Below are positions 18,884 through 31,700 of a stretch of DNA of 64,000 nt, one piece after another. Position 1 is the first letter of the stretch. Each line of letters starts with the position of its first letter. This DNA comes from Gammaproteobacteria bacterium. Lineage in GTDB: Bacteria > Pseudomonadota > Gammaproteobacteria > Coxiellales > Coxiellaceae. The position numbers were made by a program, and so were the translations under genes. The notes under the pieces are model-generated. The model was not told the origin of the DNA. It saw only the letters and a program-made list of their open reading frames with translations, and made no database searches. The stretch covers positions 1-64,000 of the forward strand of contig JAPLRF010000068.1 of the NCBI GenBank assembly GCA_026399315.1, read 5' to 3'.

Positions 18884-20725
18884 ATGCGAAAAACACCCGT
18901 TACGTACAAATCAGAAGAGACATTCATCGGCTACACTGCAGCAGGTAATTTTGTTAGCACTGTTACAGCCGACGAATTGGCAATCGCGACTGAAAAACTT
19001 AAAGACACACCCTCCGGAACGAAATTACGTTGCTACGACTACGACGACGAAAATCCACCTCACTATTTCTATCCTGAAAAACCAGCAGAAAAATTCTCTC
19101 TCTCTCACACATTTATTATTATAAAAAACGCGGTCTATGCTATTTCAAACGAACATCATGGGCGCATTCCTTTTTCTGCGCACACTGAAAATATAACGCC
19201 GGCAGAATGGCGCTTTGCTGAGCATTATTTTTTTGAAACAGACGCGTTGACGAGCGCAAAAAAACAAAAGCATCCTGAACATTCAAAATTAAGACACCGG
19301 CAAAAGGTTTGGGTTGACGACACCCTCAGGCATTCTTTTATTAAAATAGATTACGACCCCAGCATCAAAACAGGTTATGAAATTTATGCGATGTCTGGGC
19401 CTGGCTGGGGTGAATTTGCCGGCACCGCTAAAATAAAAGCAGCGACACAAAAGGTTGCACTTAAATCAGCTTATAAATGGTTTGTCATTCAAAACGATCC
19501 CGAACTATTTATAAATGAATATCACGCCGCTTTTGCTGCAAAGTTTTTACTTCAGGCTGCCTGGAAAAATAAAACCGCTCAGCCCATTTATATTTTTCCG
19601 TTATATCAAACTGATTTTCAATATTTCATGATGAGAAACATCGCTTGTTTAAATGAGCCAACGACACCTGACAATATAATTAGCATTATTGAAAAACAAT
19701 ATTTTTTTATTTTACTCAATACCGTCATCGAACTACAAATTATTCATCAGCGTAGAATTCTGCATCGCGACATAAAGCTTGAAAACATTCTGGTGAATGT
19801 CGATTTGGAAACGAACGACATTAAAAGCAAAATATGTGATTATGGATTTGCAACTTTCATGGATTCTAATGGTTTTAAAAACGACATGGGCTATGGTACA
19901 GAACGTTATATGGCGCCTGAAATTACAGGGAAGGACGCACAAGGCAATACAATCCCGCATTACGACTGCCATCACATTACTTTTTCTGCTGCAAGCGATA
20001 TTTACGCGCTAGGGCAATGTTTTTCTTTTGTGAGAAGTAATTTAAAATCAATTCCTGCTAGGGAAATACTCAAATTACTTTTTACTGCAATGACACATCA
20101 AGACCCTCTAAAAAGAATATTGCTTTGCTATGTGCAAATTGCATTGGCTCATTTTTTATATCAGAAACATGGCGTTGTTGTAGGCGCCGTAAATTTTTCA
20201 CCCCTAAAAACAAAACGGGGAAGCGAATTTATTTTTAAAATATTAGAAATTAAATCGGCATTAACCCCAGAGAAATTTTCAGACACGCAATGGCTAGAAA
20301 TTATCACTACATTGGAAAATGATTTACTCTTATCTGACGCAAGAGAGAAAGCGGAAGTTTTATTTTCTTATTTTGAGAAAAAAACGCAAAATAGTTTTTT
20401 TTCGCTGGTCAAACTTGAATATGATTTTTTTATTTATGGTTTGCTGCGTGAGTTTAATATTGGCATTAATGTTGATTATGAAAAATTGCCATCCGACACA
20501 GGCGTAGAAAATAATTTAAAAACCTTGAAGAGAAATTTTGATGCGGGACAAAAAACTGCAGGCGATCTGGAAATGCAAAAAAACAGCTCGAGAATTTTCA
20601 ATGCGCCCTTAATCACAAGAATAAGAGAGATTAAAAAACAAAATCAAATCGCTCGAGAAGAAATCATTAAAACAATTTCTGGCCTTATCCCCGAACAGTT
20701 GTCTTCGCCAACACATGGTGCTTAA
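18884..20725 (+). CDS. eukaryotic-like Ser/Thr protein kinase
   Basis: This 613-residue protein has a recognisable protein-kinase C-lobe. The catalytic loop is HRDIKLEN (294-301, catalytic D296), the metal-binding loop is DYG (319-321, in place of DFG), the activation segment ends in APE (344-346), and SDIYALG (from 371) is the helix-F motif. A glycine-rich stretch GPGWGEFAG lies near residue 170. The beta-3 lysine is not obvious in the following KWFVIQ strand, so activity should not be assumed. The C-terminal 170 residues are helical with no clear family. There is no strong ribosome binding site; a TACAAT box at 18868-18873 lies so close to the ATG that the message may be nearly leaderless. 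LegK-type kinases of Legionella are secreted, which makes a host-directed role plausible. Confidence 0.8.
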   Translation: MRKTPVTYKSEETFIGYTAAGNFVSTVTADELAIATEKLKDTPSGTKLRCYDYDDENPPHYFYPEKPAEKFSLSHTFIIIKNAVYAISNEHHGRIPFSAHTENITPAEWRFAEHYFFETDALTSAKKQKHPEHSKLRHRQKVWVDDTLRHSFIKIDYDPSIKTGYEIYAMSGPGWGEFAGTAKIKAATQKVALKSAYKWFVIQNDPELFINEYHAAFAAKFLLQAAWKNKTAQPIYIFPLYQTDFQYFMMRNIACLNEPTTPDNIISIIEKQYFFILLNTVIELQIIHQRRILHRDIKLENILVNVDLETNDIKSKICDYGFATFMDSNGFKNDMGYGTERYMAPEITGKDAQGNTIPHYDCHHITFSAASDIYALGQCFSFVRSNLKSIPAREILKLLFTAMTHQDPLKRILLCYVQIALAHFLYQKHGVVVGAVNFSPLKTKRGSEFIFKILEIKSALTPEKFSDTQWLEIITTLENDLLLSDAREKAEVLFSYFEKKTQNSFFSLVKLEYDFFIYGLLREFNIGINVDYEKLPSDTGVENNLKTLKRNFDAGQKTAGDLEMQKNSSRIFNAPLITRIREIKKQNQIAREEIIKTISGLIPEQLSSPTHGA

Positions 20726-21176
20726 TTTTCTCCTCCAATACTTCACCCGTCATTTTTTCACGCGCAGAAAAGCGTTTATCCAAGGCATATAATTCAACAA
20801 TGACAGGATGTTTTTTATTGCCGATTTGCATCGTATGATAGTTTTTTTGCCCCCAACTGTTAACCCCTTCATCTTGCTTGTTTATTTGACCCGCACTGCC
20901 ATAAGGCAATTCTCTTGCTTCAATTGGCAGATTGTAAACGACCCAGTAATAATTTCTTTTTGAGGTGTCTGATGTGTTTTTGGCATCTTTGACAATAAGC
21001 GCCAATGAGCTGGCTTCGGGCGGCACGCCATGCCATTTTAAATGAGGAGAAGGTGCGTTTTGAACCTGAGCAATATGACTTTGTTTTTCTAGGAAGTGCG
21101 CTTTTAAGCGTAAATGATCCGATAAGCCCGATTCATTTCCAAGAAGATAAGCTATTACCGTTATCGTATCGAACAT
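20685..21176 (-). CDS. PEBP/YbhB-like (Raf kinase inhibitor-like) protein
   Basis: This 163-residue protein belongs to the phosphatidylethanolamine-binding protein family. Signatures are SPHLKWHGVPPEASSLALIV followed by KD, and the later YYWVVYNLP segment. Bacterial members are small ligand-binding proteins of unclear function. The ATG at 21176 is chosen because AGGA lies nine bases upstream; the longer frame from 21278 would overlap the divergent nucleoside phosphorylase gene. The last 41 bases overlap the end of the convergent kinase gene. No signal peptide is visible from this start, so a cytoplasmic location is likely. Confidence 0.8.
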   Translation of the reverse strand: MFDTITVIAYLLGNESGLSDHLRLKAHFLEKQSHIAQVQNAPSPHLKWHGVPPEASSLALIVKDAKNTSDTSKRNYYWVVYNLPIEARELPYGSAGQINKQDEGVNSWGQKNYHTMQIGNKKHPVIVELYALDKRFSAREKMTGEVLEEKIKHHVLAKTTVRG

Positions 21177-21249
21177 ATTTACTCGTCCTGAGTTCCGAAT
21201 CCATCTATAATCACTCGCTTGATTATACACCACACAAAACGAGGACACT

Positions 21250-22065
21250 ATGACACAATCCGCTATCCACGCTGCCAAGATAATCGCTCAAAAGGCGCCC
21301 GGATTCAAACCTAAGTTTGCCATGACCTTAGGATCTGGTCTAGGTGACCTGGTCGATCTTTTAGAAGACGCGGTCAAAATTCCTTATACCGACTTACCCG
21401 ATTTTCCACCTTGCACTGTTGCAGGCCACGCAGGCAATTTATATTTGGGGAAATTAAATGGTGTGCCAGTTGCTTTTTTACAGGGTCGTGCGCATTTTTA
21501 CGAAGGCGTTTCACACCTCGTTGCAAAAACATACGTACGCACGATGAAGTTAATTGGCTGCGAATTCTTTTTTATCACGAATGCAGCGGGCTCAATGCGC
21601 GAAGATATTGCCCCCGGCGATTTAGTATTGATTACTGATTATATTAATTTCCAATTTCAAAATGTTTTAGTTGGGCATAATGATGATGATTTTGGTCCGC
21701 GATTTCTCGGCATGGAAGATGTTTACGATTTAAATTTACGGTCGCAATTATTAACAAGCGCAGAAAAATTAAATATCCCTTTAAAACAAGGTGTTTATTT
21801 TGCTGTGCTCGGACCTCAATTTGAAACACCCGCTGAAGTTCGTTCCTATAAAAATATGGGCGGTGATGTCGTTGCGATGTCTGCAATCAATGAAATTGTG
21901 ACAGCACATCATTGCGGCATGAAAGTCACGATGATTTCAGCTGTCACAAACATGGGTTCCGGTATGAGCGACACAAAAATAAGTCACGAACTCACTTTGT
22001 CTGGTGCGAAAAAAGGTGCTGAGAAAATGAAGGCTTTACTGCTGGAGTTTGTAAAAAATCTATAG
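21250..22065 (+). CDS. purine nucleoside phosphorylase
   Basis: This 271-residue enzyme of the trimeric PNP/MTAP family splits purine (deoxy)ribonucleosides with phosphate to give the free base and pentose-1-phosphate, in purine salvage. Visible motifs are the phosphate-binding GSGLGDL near residue 28, GRAHFYEG, the FFITNAAGSM strand, and SAVTNMGSGM with the base-contacting Asn. The usual MSTVPE segment reads MSAINE, which keeps the Glu. The length is typical. GAGGA precedes the ATG. It is transcribed away from the PEBP gene and ends before a hairpin terminator, so it is likely a single-gene unit. Confidence 0.93.
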   Translation: MTQSAIHAAKIIAQKAPGFKPKFAMTLGSGLGDLVDLLEDAVKIPYTDLPDFPPCTVAGHAGNLYLGKLNGVPVAFLQGRAHFYEGVSHLVAKTYVRTMKLIGCEFFFITNAAGSMREDIAPGDLVLITDYINFQFQNVLVGHNDDDFGPRFLGMEDVYDLNLRSQLLTSAEKLNIPLKQGVYFAVLGPQFETPAEVRSYKNMGGDVVAMSAINEIVTAHHCGMKVTMISAVTNMGSGMSDTKISHELTLSGAKKGAEKMKALLLEFVKNL

Positions 22066-22075
22066 CGCAGAATGG

Positions 22076-22160
22076 TATCCACTCCAAATTAGAGGGGAAC
22101 GGAAATAATATTGCACCGATTGAAAAGTAATCCCTGATAACTTCTTGCAACAGCAACAAC
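22076..22160 (+). repeat. dispersed intergenic repeat, internally shortened copy
   Basis: Both ends match the inverse of 59028-59160: CTCCAAATTAGAG with AACGGAAAT at one end and ATAACTTCTTGCAACAGCAA at the other. The palindromic middle of the longer copy is missing here. Confidence 0.75.
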
Positions 22161-22165
22161 ATTAG

Positions 22166-22193
22166 AAAAGGGAGCCGAAGCTCCCCTTTTTTT
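22166..22193 (+). terminator. rho-independent terminator after purine nucleoside phosphorylase
   Basis: GGGAGC pairs with GCTCCC around a CGAA loop, with an upstream A run and a downstream run of seven T residues. Confidence 0.85.
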
Positions 22194-22490
22194 GGCAATC
22201 CCTACCAACGCGTTCTGTCCCTAGAACCTTTTTTCCCTAAAGAAAATCGTCCAATTTGTTCATATTCATATCAAGGTTTGAACATCCTGTCCATTCCTTG
22301 AATCCATGAAAACTTAAATCCTTAATCAGCTAACAATCTACCAGTTTAAATACTTTTAACAAGCCCTTAAGGAATTGTTTTTTGCGCAAAGTTGGTATTT
22401 TTTACACAAACATGAAAAAATGTTTGAAAATCAAGTAGATTACGTCATTTTTTTTAACACTCCTCTCTACTGATAAGAAGGAGAACTGAC

Positions 22491-22571
22491 ATGAATGTAA
22501 GCAATGTCGCACAAGTTATCGGAAAAATAAATGAAAGGAATGGTAATTTTATCTGGTTGCGGTGTTTTTAA
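22491..22571 (+). pseudogene. 26-codon open frame with strong ribosome binding site; possible gene stump
   Basis: AAGGAGAACTGAC directly precedes an ATG whose frame reads MNVSNVAQVIGKINERN and stops after 26 residues. The initiation region looks real, while the frame is too short for a normal protein. It may be the 5' stump of a gene whose remainder has been lost, or a small peptide. No family was recognised. Confidence 0.3.
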
Positions 22572-22727
22572 GGAGTCTGCTTTAGTAAAACGATATTGTT
22601 TGATTGACGTGTGCCATTCGCTCTCTATAAAATGATAATCTTTACGCGATTCACTCATTTTAGCATGATCATTACGCCAAGCATGTCCCCAGTTTTGACA
22701 GAACCTATATTTCATATTTTATGGTTT

Positions 22728-25700
22728 TTAGTCGTCTAGTTTTTTTGGGGGGGAGGGCATTATACTCTTGGACATATGTGCTGCAATGCCCGAAAATTTT
22801 TCAACCTTAAGGCATCCTGTGTTATCCAGTAAACCATTTTTAGCAAGTATTTCCTTTAAACGCTTGCCAGGCACTTTTCCTTTTAGCTTATCAAATGAGC
22901 ATTTTTCACCTTTACTGTATTTATCCAAATAATCAATAATTTCTTTAGAGAAAGTGCCCGCTCCAAATAAATTCACACCCGTTCTTCCAAATTTTTGCTT
23001 GTCAGTATTGTATTCGCAAACAATTGATGCAGCTTGTTTTCTATCCACCACGGACTGACTAAGCAATTTATCTTGATTAAGCTTAAATAGAGAAAACTCG
23101 TTATAGGTATCTGCCGCTTTTTCTCTAGAAATACGTGCCTCACCATAACTGTATTTAGGCGCAGCTGATCTACCTAGATGTCGATGCATTGCCAATGCAA
23201 CAGATAAATCACTTTTTTCATCTAAAGTAACAATTGCTCGGTCATCCAATGCAAGTGATTTGACCGCATTTTCTATTGCATTAGCTTTTGTTGTGTAGCC
23301 GCCTGCCAAAGTATGGCTTCTTAATTCAGCAATTTTTTCTCTCAAAAATACCATACCTGGAGAATTTGCCTTCTGATAAATTATTTTAAATTCATCACAT
23401 AATGCCTTTATGTAGCGTACTTCTGTACCACAGCTCGCCAATTTTCGTCTCATTTCGAATAATGCACTATTAATGACTGCATCTGTTTCAGAAAAGCGAC
23501 TTTCTTCTGTTTTCTTGATAAGTAAGGTATCAATTTTTAACAGCGCGTCATATTCAAAAGTAATATTTGTATTATTTAGAGCGGCAACGAGATGTTCACC
23601 ACTGACCATGTTTCCTGGATCATCTAGAATCTGACTAATCAGACCGTTATTACAGAACTTATTTTCTATCACTCGCGTCAAAATTACTCCGTTTAAATAT
23701 AGATGCGCAATGATAGAACGAAGATGTTCTTCTGTATTAGAAAATACAGCAAACTTATTAAGAAATGCAGACGTTTTTTTTATAGAAATTTCAGGATGAG
23801 CGGCAATTAAATCACGATAAAAATTCGGATCAATAATATCATCTCGTTCTAGTAAAGCTGAGGCAATCTCCTCTGTTAAGACGCCTGCTTTTTTAACAAC
23901 AAGATCAATGACCGTTTCAGACAAGCTAGAATTTGTTACGAGCTTATACAAAAGATCGTTACGCTCGCTTCGTGAAATTAGTTGCTTATCCACAATGTCC
24001 AATAATGTTAGAACCTGAGCGTCTCTTAATTGAGAATGAGAAGCTATAACTGACAAGGTAGCTAACGACTGTTTTTCTGATGATAGAAATGCGTCTATAT
24101 TTTCACTGCTGACTTTAGCGCTTGGTAAATTATTTGAAAGAACAGCAAAGCGAAGCATTAAATTATTTTGGCTTGCATTAACAACGTTACTTAAAAAACT
24201 TCCCGTTAATTCTGGATTAACAGACACAGCATACAATAAAAAATAATTTTTGCGATCATCAAAAGATAAATTATTTTTTTTCTGCAGTGTTGCGAGTAAA
24301 GACATACTAATTTTCGATAAACCAGGCAATAATAAATTATATTCATTTCGAACAGATAATGACTCAGATTTTTTATTAATTTCTGAGGTCATTTCTTTTA
24401 ATTTCTTTAAACTATTTATGTGTTTTTCAAAATCCGAAGAATAGATGCCAAATTTTGTTTTTTCACTTTCACACTTAATTAAAAAATTAGGTTCGTTCCA
24501 GGATGTTATCAATGCATTAAATCGTCCCGCCGTTTCAAAAACTGAATCGACATCTTCTTCGCTAAAATGAGAAAAAATATCTTTTATTGCAATTTTTGTA
24601 ATATCTGGATTCGCAGCCACCTGCTCCACAGCTTCTGAATAACACGAGTATAAATTTTTCATTAACTTCATTTGTGCTTCGCTGGTTTCACGATTCGGAA
24701 AAATATATTTTTCAAAAAACTGTATTTTTTCAACAGCACGCTCTTTCAGCCAACTATAATCAATATCATGTTGTAATATTTGATCAAATTCCCCATTAAA
24801 ATATCGTGCTTGTGTTACAAGACGTTGGTACTGTGAATTTTTTGTAAAAGTTGGCGTTGGCTTACCAGCGAGCACTGTATGAAAAGTTGTTGAAATCCAT
24901 GATTTACCTGTCGTATCAGAAGCAACATGCTCAAAAATCTCTCTACACTCCTGCTGAGTTAATAGCTGACAATACAGCTTCCCTTCTTTTTCTGTAAAAT
25001 AAAGTGCATGAACAGGTTTGAGATACGCATCAAGTGCACTTTTTTGTTCCTTATAGCTTTTGGAAAAGTTGCTAGTCACATATAAATTTTCATCAAAAAA
25101 TGTGGTTGAAAAAATAGTATTGAGTGATTTCTTTCCGATACGCAAATCAACCAAGGCTCTCATGACACTTCCGGAACTTAGATCAATTTTTAAATAGTCG
25201 TTGCAATTTTTTTCTCTTCTGGAGACGGTTTCTTCCACCATCTGCTGAATTTCAGCTTGCTTTTGCATCTGTTTTTCATTTTCTTGTTGCTTCATGCTTT
25301 CAGCTGCATCATCTAACTCCGTTGATGACACTTCCTGCACTTCTTCGCAAATGCCTTTATTTAAAACAATTAATTTGAGTTTGGATTTTATTAATTGAGC
25401 ATCATCAGCATTTACATTGTATCCAGCTGCATGCAGCAAAGATTCCCATTGTGCCAACTTTCTATCAATAATTTCATTAAGCAAAGTATTCGTGTGCAGT
25501 GTTTTTGAAATACCACCAAAGCGGGGATAAATATCGGTTTCTTTTATCTCAATAAAAAAAGGTCTAAAATGGCGAAATAGCTTGCTTTTCAAAACAGCAT
25601 CATGCGTATCAACTGCCAAAATTCTTTTGAGAAAATCGTTTCGAATTACATTGTGAATTTTGCTAGCTGCAGCATGAAAATTGTCAACTCTTAGTTGTTT

Positions 25701-28700
25701 CTTTTCATTCTCATACATCATGTCGATAAATTTGAAAATGCCACTAGGAGAAGCCTTAAATTCCATCTCCATCTTAGTTGGCATAACAATATCAAGTGTT
25801 TGATCTTTCTCAATCAAACCCCGCATTCTCATAACACCTTGTAAGAAACTTCCCAGCTGAATCGTATGATCAACTAATACAATAGATTTTGCTGTATCAT
25901 CCTGTCTAATGTCTGCACCGACTGTATGGGATTGATCATAGAAGGTAAATAATTCTTCTGGTGTAGACCCTAATTTTTGTTGAATAATCTTTGGATCAGA
26001 ACTGCCGATAACAACAGGGTTCAATTCTTTTTCTTCGGATGATACAGGCATCGCTGACAATTGATCGTCTTCGTTAAAGTAAAGAATGTACTTTATTTTT
26101 GGTTTTTTACTAGAAAACTGAACCTGATGTTTATCAATATAACAAGCAAGGTTCTCTGCAACTAAAATATTTTCAATTCCTTGAAATGTAGCGCTAATAT
26201 CTATAATTGCTCGGGTTCTTCCTGAAGCGCCGCCTAGAAGTCGCTTAACAAAATTTTCCGTGGTATCGAAATCTAAACCGAGAAATTGTGGTGATTTGGC
26301 TATTACTGCACTAACGACATAGCCATCAGTTCCTAGTGCGTTTCTTCTATCATAAGTAAGACGCTGATGAAAAGCACTGCTATTCCATGGCGTTCCAGTC
26401 ACCCCCTGACAAGAATGAACACAATCAACGTATGAATAAGCATCCGAGTGAAGTATCTGTCTTTCAATTTTTATTTTGCCTAAAACCATGCTCTCTAATG
26501 CGGATAAAATTACACTCTCATTGTATTTTAATTTTTTATACAACCTTTCCTGTGTTTTTTCGGATAAAACATCACTATCTGAAAAGCTTTCACCCGTTAT
26601 GCCTTTAAAAAATGACCCTGATTTTGTATTATCTTCATCAATTCGGTAAACGAGGGATTCATTTCTTGAAGATTCTCTCCATTCCTTGAGCAATCTAATA
26701 AAAAGATCTTTTTGAATCCCTGATAACAGCATAGATTGAATCGTATAATTTACTGCTTCTATTTCATTTCCAAAATTACTGCCATACTTTGGAACCTTAT
26801 TAGATCGATAGGGTATCGCAATAGCTCTTTCATCTGGCGGTGATGAAATATCATGAGACTCTCCATAATTAACCAGATGTTTTCGAGACAAGGTGGATGG
26901 AAGAAATTGCGATAATTCTGCTTTATAAAGCGCTAGGATTTCTCTATCAGAGACTGAAATTTTCCGGATAAATTCAGGCTCTTCCACCAACTGATTTAAC
27001 AGGTATTTCTGTAATTCCTGATGAAAAATTTCTTTTGATTCAGGTGTGCTACACTTCCCCTCAATATTTTTCAATAATGATTTTATCGGTGTGTCCACTC
27101 TATCAATCAATTTGTGGGCGATTTGCTTGCACAATTGTTGATATTGCATTTTTGTAAATTTAAACTCATCTTTTAAAATGCTAGCGAAAGAAACGGGCTC
27201 TGCAATTTCGCTAATTATAAACGTTTCACTATAAATAAATTTATAAAAAGAAATTGAAGCATGAACAATATCACGACTCAGAAAAGTCGGCTCACCTATC
27301 GTATAGTTTAGTTTTTTCTTCGAAGACAATCCCTCATGTGCTTCATCTATAATGAGCTCTCCACGCTCTTGAAGAATTAAAAGCATTTGATCTAAGTGAT
27401 GAACTGATTGGCCCCAATTCTCCAGCTCCTTTTGGTACTCTTCTATTGATTTTTCGTGACTAAAACTCTGATATTTATCTAAAAAATCAAGATATTTCAA
27501 TTCTAATGATTGAATGGATTCGCCCGCTGTTACCATATAACTTTTATTATGAATGGCGCGAATAAATCGGCTATGAAGTCGCTTTAACGCTTCAGGGGTA
27601 CAATTAGTTTTTATATTAAATTCAAAAATAAAAGCGTCTTGATTAAAAATAGATTTGGATGTATTTCTCAAATCTGCATAGCAAGTTTTCAGCAAAGTAT
27701 CAGGTACACTTATAATCACTTGATTATTTCCATTTGCCTTTTTTTGAACTAATGTGGGCAAAATAACTTTAGATTTACCGCCTCCCATTATAATTTTTTC
27801 GATGCTTTCGCTATAACCCTGATCACCATTTTGAGTCAATAATTTTTCTAGGATCGCAATTTGATTTTCTTTCAACAATATATTTTCATAAATTTGAAAA
27901 GCACTTAAAACAGTATCTTTCGATGCATTCAATGTATTTTTGGCTAGAAAGGCTTGCGCTATTTGTAATTTAACAACATTCTTATCACTGCCAACTGCAT
28001 TTTCTAACGTAGAAAACAAGTCTAAAAATCTCATTGCCTGTTGTTCTGCGGTCTTGTTTCTTATGTACTGTATCAATAAAACATGCAGATTTTGAATTTC
28101 TGCATCGGTGAGATTTGTTTCATCACGGTATAAATTCATATCATTTTGAAGATACAGTACCAGCAGTTTATTCATATCGAGTTTATGAGAAACATCCGAT
28201 TCCATGTCAACCAGGCGACTCACTGATAACCGACTCTTTGCGAAATCTAATATTTGCTGTTCAAGCAGAGAGAGATTACCTTGCAAAGAAGCATGATAAT
28301 TTCTCATCCCAGCTTTTATGGGCTGAATTTCTTCATCAACTGAAAATAGGCTCAGTGATGATTCCCTTAACTGTATGAGTTCGGCATATTGTTTTTTACC
28401 TGCTTGATACTCTTCAGTTGAAAAAAATGATTGTGGATCGGATGCACTGACAGTATCAGTTGAAACAACATCTTCAATTTTAGATCTTAAACGCGCGATT
28501 AACTCGTTATGGTTTGTTTTAAGAAAATCTTGAAACGACAAAATTGGAGGGGGTTCAACAGAAAGCGAAACTGATTCCTTTTCTGGTCCAATTGGAGGTA
28601 AGCGCTCAATAATTCCTTCCAGTGAAATCAGGGCTGGCTTTTGTGGCAAAAGTGTTTTTATTTCAATAGGATCAACCGGTAGACGTTCAGCTTCCTTTAC

Positions 28701-31700
28701 AACAGCTTCAATACGTAATCTTTTCTCAGCAATTTTTTGATCAATACCAAATTGTCGTTTTTTAGACTCATATTCACCAGGCTTATAATATGATCTCCAT
28801 TCTATAGCATTATCAGAATCCCATTTATCTATTTTTTCCTGATAGTTTCTGAGTGACTTATTTAGAAAATCATTTTCTTGATTGTGAGAAATTCGGTATA
28901 AAACATTTGCTAATAGATTCACAGGGGATTCCACACCTAATCCTTGAGCCTTGCTATAAGCAACCAATGCTCTTTCACTAAATAGTTTAATTTTCTTAAA
29001 ATGAGGACTTGCCTTGTTTTCTGCAATAGATATATATATCGAAAAATATTGAAGGATGTTTTCTTTTGTTATTTCATCCGTCAGTGATGTCACTGCCCCT
29101 GTATGATTACCCGATGCAGAATCAAAAAAACGATCATTCAAAAATAAATTTTCTGCATCTGAATTATATAAAGCAGCCACGGCTGAAGGTTGAAACAAAA
29201 CAAAAATATCTGATGTTGATTTTGGCGGTGAAAATGGATCCTGCTTTGGAATTTCTTTTACAATAATAAGCCTTGCATTACCGACAGATTTTGCCTGAAA
29301 TTTTACAGCATCAACTTCTTTTAAATATTGCTTTATTACCTTTTCTTTTTGACGAGCGGAAGGATGGTGTGTTCTGCGCAAGATCTCCAACTCTTTTTGT
29401 AACATCTCAACGTATAATGTTTGGTATTCTAACTGTGTGTTAGGGGTAAGCGTATTCATCCGCTTGCAATAATCTAACAATCCCCATCGCTCTTCGCTCG
29501 TTAATGCATATTGAACAACAGACTCGCCTTCTGCTTCAAAATGCAGCTGCCGCTCGTAGAGCGCTACAATATGCTTACTTGTTTTATCAACAAATTCACT
29601 CATTTTATTTCTGCGATGATTTGATATCTCATCATTATTGAGTGCAGGTTTCGCAACTTGTTTTTCCATTTGAAGTTGAGATGGATCTAATTGAGCGATA
29701 AACGTAAGTGCTTTTAACTGACAAGCAACAACCTGAGGTGTGTTTTCTATAAGATCACTTTCACTTCGTGGAAAGCGTGTTGATGACATTGATTGTTTAT
29801 CATAAGGCAGACTTTCTATAATCCACTGCAAATACTCTATTTCTGCAGATGTTCCTGAGATGCCACCATACTTTTGATCACATAACTCTAGCATTTGCCA
29901 CGCTTTGTCTGGTTGATGTGCTCCCAAATAAATGTAAGCCAGATATAGCGCTTGTTCACTATTTTCTGGAATTAATTCACCATTTTTTGTTTTGACTGTA
30001 TGGCATTTTTTCGAGTCAGAACGTCTCCAGGGTAAAATTTTTACCTCATCATTTTCACTTCTACTTACATCATATCTTTCGTAATAGTTGTAGCTTCTGA
30101 TTCTCTCTTGTCTTATCCTTTCGCTTCGCTCTTCTTGCTTTTCTCTAATCAGCTCAGGAACAATATGATCATCAATAGTGTCATTGACATCTAACGCAAA
30201 TTGTTTGTATGCGCTATTGGGATTTCGACCGCTCGCTAATAAAAACTGACTTTCTGGTAAAATAACAATTTCTTCTTCGTTATCGTTAATGAGCGTTAGC
30301 TGCGGAATACCACTTTCAACAATATTTTCTGTTGATGTTTTTAGAGAATATTTTTCGCCATTAAATATGCAATAAAGATCAGAAGGATTGGTGCCTTGAA
30401 AAGTGAGGCCATACCGTGACAACTCGATATTATATTCACTTGTTGTTTCATCATAAAAAACATCAATGTATTTTGATGGTTCAAAGTTTGAAAAAAGGTG
30501 TGTCAGTTGTGATGGCTCATGTTGACATAAAATTCTTTGCGTACTGCATTCTCTCATTTGAACGCTTCCATCAGCAGAAAGTCGCTCTCCTTTCATAATT
30601 ACTTGATCTTTTTTAACAAGCATTACATCTGTTCGAGAAGTATTTTCACAACTTAAAAGCACAAAGGTGTCATGTTCGGCGATAGTCGCTGAGAGCTTTA
30701 AGAAAGCGCCGCTACGATTCACAACACGAAAATCTCGTGCCTGTATGTCATCAATAGCAAAAACCTCATACCATTTTGCTTTATCTGAACCTTCCAAGCC
30801 GCGAATTAAACACCTTCCATCACCTAATTGCATTTCTAATGAATTATGTTTTACCGTCCAAATCGGGGTCGGAGAATTTAACCTTTGCGTTTCACTGCGG
30901 TAACAATGTGTTGCGCAGGACAAATCAAAATATTTAAGAAGCGGGTGGGTTTTTAATTCATCAGGCATTACTATAAATGCCATGCCATTTCTATAAACCA
31001 TATCTGTTTGCACGTTAAACAATACTGTATCGCCATTTGCAGTGAACACAAAACTGGGATACGCACATTGAACGGCTTCAGATCGAGTCAAATCTACTTT
31101 CAATCGCTGTCCAACAATTTTTAATGCTTCAGAAATTTCAAGGTCACTTTTTTTCTCTAATTTTTCATGCAGTCTTTTTTTAGCACACTCATATTGATAC
31201 GCACTTTCGGAATCAGTTTTATCCTCTTTATCTTCCCATAAAGAAAAAGCAAAACACGCTTCTAAACCATCAACAAAAAACTCTGATGCCCGCAGTGGAG
31301 AAAGATTTGTTATTTCATCGGCAGTCATCAGTCGATATTTTAATAATGTTCTTTTGACTGAATCATCATCACAACTGCGAATTAATTCATTGATCCTGAT
31401 ATAGAAGGAATCAAGTTTCTCAATATGTCTTTCTGGGTCCAATCTTGCTGCATATTGAAAAACAAGAAATGAAATCCTAATAAAAAACAAACTTTCTTTT
31501 GTTGGGCTATTTTTTTCTTTATATAAACGCAAACCTGAATCAACAAAACGATTAAACTGTGAAAAAAATAAATCACTGTTTTTTAAAATCTCTTTGCGTA
31601 ATAATCCCGGCTGAAATAAATTAGCTTCCACATAGATTTTTATGTTTCGATCTGTAAGATGAGCTAGATTTCTTGAAAAATAATCGAGCGTGAGTGGAAT

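Larger units (their letters stand above)
22066..22727. other. 662-base intergenic region
   Basis: It holds the shortened dispersed repeat (22076-22160), a hairpin terminator (22166-22193) and, from about 22380, AT-rich sequence leading to a strong ribosome binding site with a 26-codon open frame (22491-22571). A minus-strand frame at 22467-22715 lacks a ribosome binding site and was not called. Nothing else was recognised. Confidence 0.6.

Noticed and set aside
22467-22715. 82-codon open frame on the minus strand after the giant gene
   Set aside because: It has no ribosome binding site, no recognisable family and overlaps a better initiation site on the other strand.
23985-24000. DnaA box TTATCCACA inside the giant gene
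   Set aside because: It is a single box in coding sequence with no other origin features around it.
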